Source: Rallus limicola (taxonomy: Eukaryota > Chordata > Aves > Gruiformes > Rallidae). From it: a stretch of 64,000 bases of DNA. The notes below the pieces were generated by a model. It did no database searches. It saw nothing but the letters and a program-made list of their open reading frames with translations, and was not told the origin of the DNA. Shown here one piece after another: positions 62,774 to 64,000 of the stretch; the first letter of the stretch is position 1, and every line of letters begins with the position of its first letter. The position numbers and the translations under genes are program-made. The DNA lies in contig JAKCOZ010000032.1 in NCBI GenBank assembly GCA_022605955.1, forward strand, positions 6,758,001-6,822,000. The letters are read 5' to 3'.

Positions 62774-62852
62774 CTGCACAAAGTTCTCCTCAGAATAGCA
62801 TAGTGGTATAGATGTCTCTTGATCACCTGTCTTCCCATGCAGGGGCTTGGAC
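62774..62852 (-). CDS. Most 5' well-supported exon of the unknown gene in this window
   Basis: Seventy-nine nt with near-ideal sites: an acceptor with a long T/C tract ending CTCTGCTTTCAG and the donor GTGCAG/GTAAGT. In phase 2 it reads SKPLHGKTGDQETSIPLCYS then EENFVQ and ends phase 0, as the next exon needs. A second open frame (phase 1: PSPCMGRQVIKRHLYHYAIL...) would fit the candidate exon at 63158-63232 but then fails at 61990-62057. Confidence 0.55.
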
Positions 62853-63157
62853 CTGAAAGCAGAGGGGGGGAAAAAAAGCTGCGTTTAAAAATCATAGCTG
62901 TAAGACCAGAGGGGTTATATGCACTGCAGTGTTTCTCTGCTGACTTAAGCCACCAGAATCCTTGGACCCTCAGCTCTGCAGCTCTCGCTTCCACTTCCGT
63001 ATCAGAGGAAAGAAGTTAACTTTTCATTCTGGACTCTCCTCTCTGTTCTTATTCAACAACCAGGGACCATTTTTTCCCCTTCCTCTGCCATTTCCCCTTG
63101 CTGTCCCCACCCATTGTTTTTTATTCAGATGTTTCCCTGTTTTGAAGCTTCTCTCAC

Positions 63158-63232
63158 CTGTGTCACACAACTGCTCCACATGCACCCGGTGCCTCTCAAA
63201 GCAGCTGTTTCTGACCAACTGCTTGGTCACAG
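63158..63232 (-). CDS. Candidate upstream exon of the unknown gene (phase conflict)
   Basis: Seventy-five nt. The acceptor is GTAATTCTTTCCTTCAG and the donor ACACAG/GTGAGA. The only open frame reads VTKQLVRNSCFERHRVHVEQ then LCDT, from phase 1 to phase 1. The peptide and sites look real, but the next called exon starts in phase 2 in its preferred frame. An exon between them was missed, or one of the two is wrong, or a frameshift exists. Another possible exon, 63356-63401 (phase 0 to 1), would precede it. Confidence 0.3.
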
Positions 63233-64000
63233 CTGAAGGAAAGAATTACATTCACATTAAGCCTTTTTAGCTGCTGCCAAATTACTGGTGGCTCCCATAC
63301 TAAGACAGTCTGCATTGTGTTCCTAGTGCAAAATCAGGTTAGATTTGGGCCTCACCCCTGTGGCAGGCTGGAATACAGGCTGCTTTTTCTCTTTTCCATT
63401 GCTGTACACATCACGATGACACAAAGCACTACTTTCGGTGCACCTCCGTGTCCAGAACCTTGCCTGCAACAGCTGGTGCACAAGTAGTTTCTCAGATGGA
63501 CAGTTTAAGACAGATGTTTAGGATGCTCAGGAGTTGCATTCTAACTCATTCTTCAAAATTCCTATCAACTTTCATTCTTCAACCCTTGACACAAAAAGGT
63601 TTCACCAAGGCTGCCAAGTTGAAAGGATGCAAATCCCATATTGCAATATTTTTTGCTGAGATCTTCCCATTCATAATTATGATAAAGATTTGTTTAAATT
63701 CTTCTAATAGACACCTGCACTTTATTACACATGGCTCCTTTTGAAAAAGTTTTTGAGACAGCACAGCCAGTTTTAGGTTTTCCTGAAGTGTCTGAACTCT
63801 GTAGTACTCATTCAGCCAAAACCCATCACTGAGAGTAGGTTAATGATGCTTCCAAGAATATCTGAACAACTCTAATCCAGATTACACACCTGCTAGCAGC
63901 CAACATGCATTTCTGCCAGCCTCTTCTAGAGCTCCTGTGGCAGCTGGGCTTTTCTGCATGTTCAAGAAGCAGAGGAAGAGTTAGCGGCACTTTTAAGGAC
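63233..64000. other. Intronic or upstream part of the same gene
   Basis: Apart from the splice-bounded stretch 63356-63401 (all three frames open, so uninformative), nothing coding was recognised. No repeats were recognised. No promoter or CpG island is visible, so the gene's 5' end probably lies beyond 64000. Confidence 0.35.

Larger units (their letters stand above)
10592..62852 (-). other. Multi-exon protein-coding gene of unknown identity (5' part beyond the window)
   Basis: Gene span inferred from splice sites. Fourteen candidate minus-strand exons join without a phase clash: 62774-62852, 61990-62057, 57158-57174, 56913-57020, 47239-47292, 45616-45644, 42912-42972, 39070-39267, 36563-36622, 31151-31245, 30146-30191, 28733-28812, 13708-13798 and 10823-11157. 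The joined length is 1321 nt: one completing base plus 440 codons including the final stop. Many sites are near consensus, e.g. CAG/GTAAGT at 62773, AAG/GTATGT at 31150, CAG/GTATGT at 13707, and long pyrimidine tracts before 62852, 42972 and 11157. One in-frame TAG breaks the exon at 39070-39267. The product is not recognised: it has hydrophobic and helical-looking segments in the middle and an acidic, histidine-containing C-terminal tail, and no diagnostic motif. The 47.3, 45.6 and 57.2 kb exons are the weakest links. RNA data could add or remove short exons, especially in the 15-kb intron 13799-28732. Confidence 0.6.

Noticed and set aside
1..64000. CRISPR arrays, operons, tRNA or rRNA genes, phage or plasmid features
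   Set aside because: None seen. The repeat families, splice sites and gene spacing are those of a bird nuclear genome, so bacterial systems are not expected.

Overview
This is vertebrate, almost certainly bird, nuclear DNA. The evidence is the repeat content: seven CR1 LINE 3' ends (most ending in the avian ATTCTRTG-type terminal repeat) and at least six LTR pieces of avian endogenous retroviruses, in AT-rich, intron-like sequence. There is no bacterial-style gene density. Nearly all long open frames are chance frames or lie inside repeats. I see no CRISPR array, operon, rRNA or tRNA.

The main result is a split protein-coding gene on the minus strand that no single long ORF reveals. I assembled it from splice sites, open frames and intron phases. 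In transcript order the exons lie near 62.8, 62.0, (57.2), 57.0, 47.3, 45.6, 42.9, 39.2, 36.6, 31.2, 30.2, 28.8, 13.8 and 11.1 kb. The stop codon is at 10823-10825 and a candidate poly(A) signal at 10592-10597. Every junction keeps frame: 1321 nt, i.e. one completing base plus 440 codons including the terminal stop. One internal in-frame TAG at 39149-39151 is the exception. The 5' end lies beyond 64000. I do not recognise the protein. The exons from 39.2 kb to 28.8 kb, plus the last two, are best supported. Those at 57.2, 47.3 and 45.6 kb are tentative.

Layout: 1-713 is a CR1 3' end. Positions 714-10591 are downstream intergenic sequence with one LTR (2819-3386) and one CR1 (about 6550-7173). 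Positions 10592-62852 hold the gene, whose introns carry CR1 copies (about 15.5, 24.7, 36.7, 53.2 and 55.5 kb), LTRs (22.8, 24.5, 33.0, 35.0, 40.8 and 60.8-61.3 kb), an AT-rich island (32.7 kb) and short tandem duplications. Positions 62853-64000 contain one or two further candidate exons whose phase does not join cleanly to the model.

Three nearly identical LTRs (2819, 35008, 40776) show recent retroviral activity. Two have perfect 5-bp target duplications. The third is still attached to a tRNA-Lys-type primer binding site and a short leader. I found no new type of biological system. The points most worth checking are the gene's identity, its in-frame stop, and the LTR/PBS combination.
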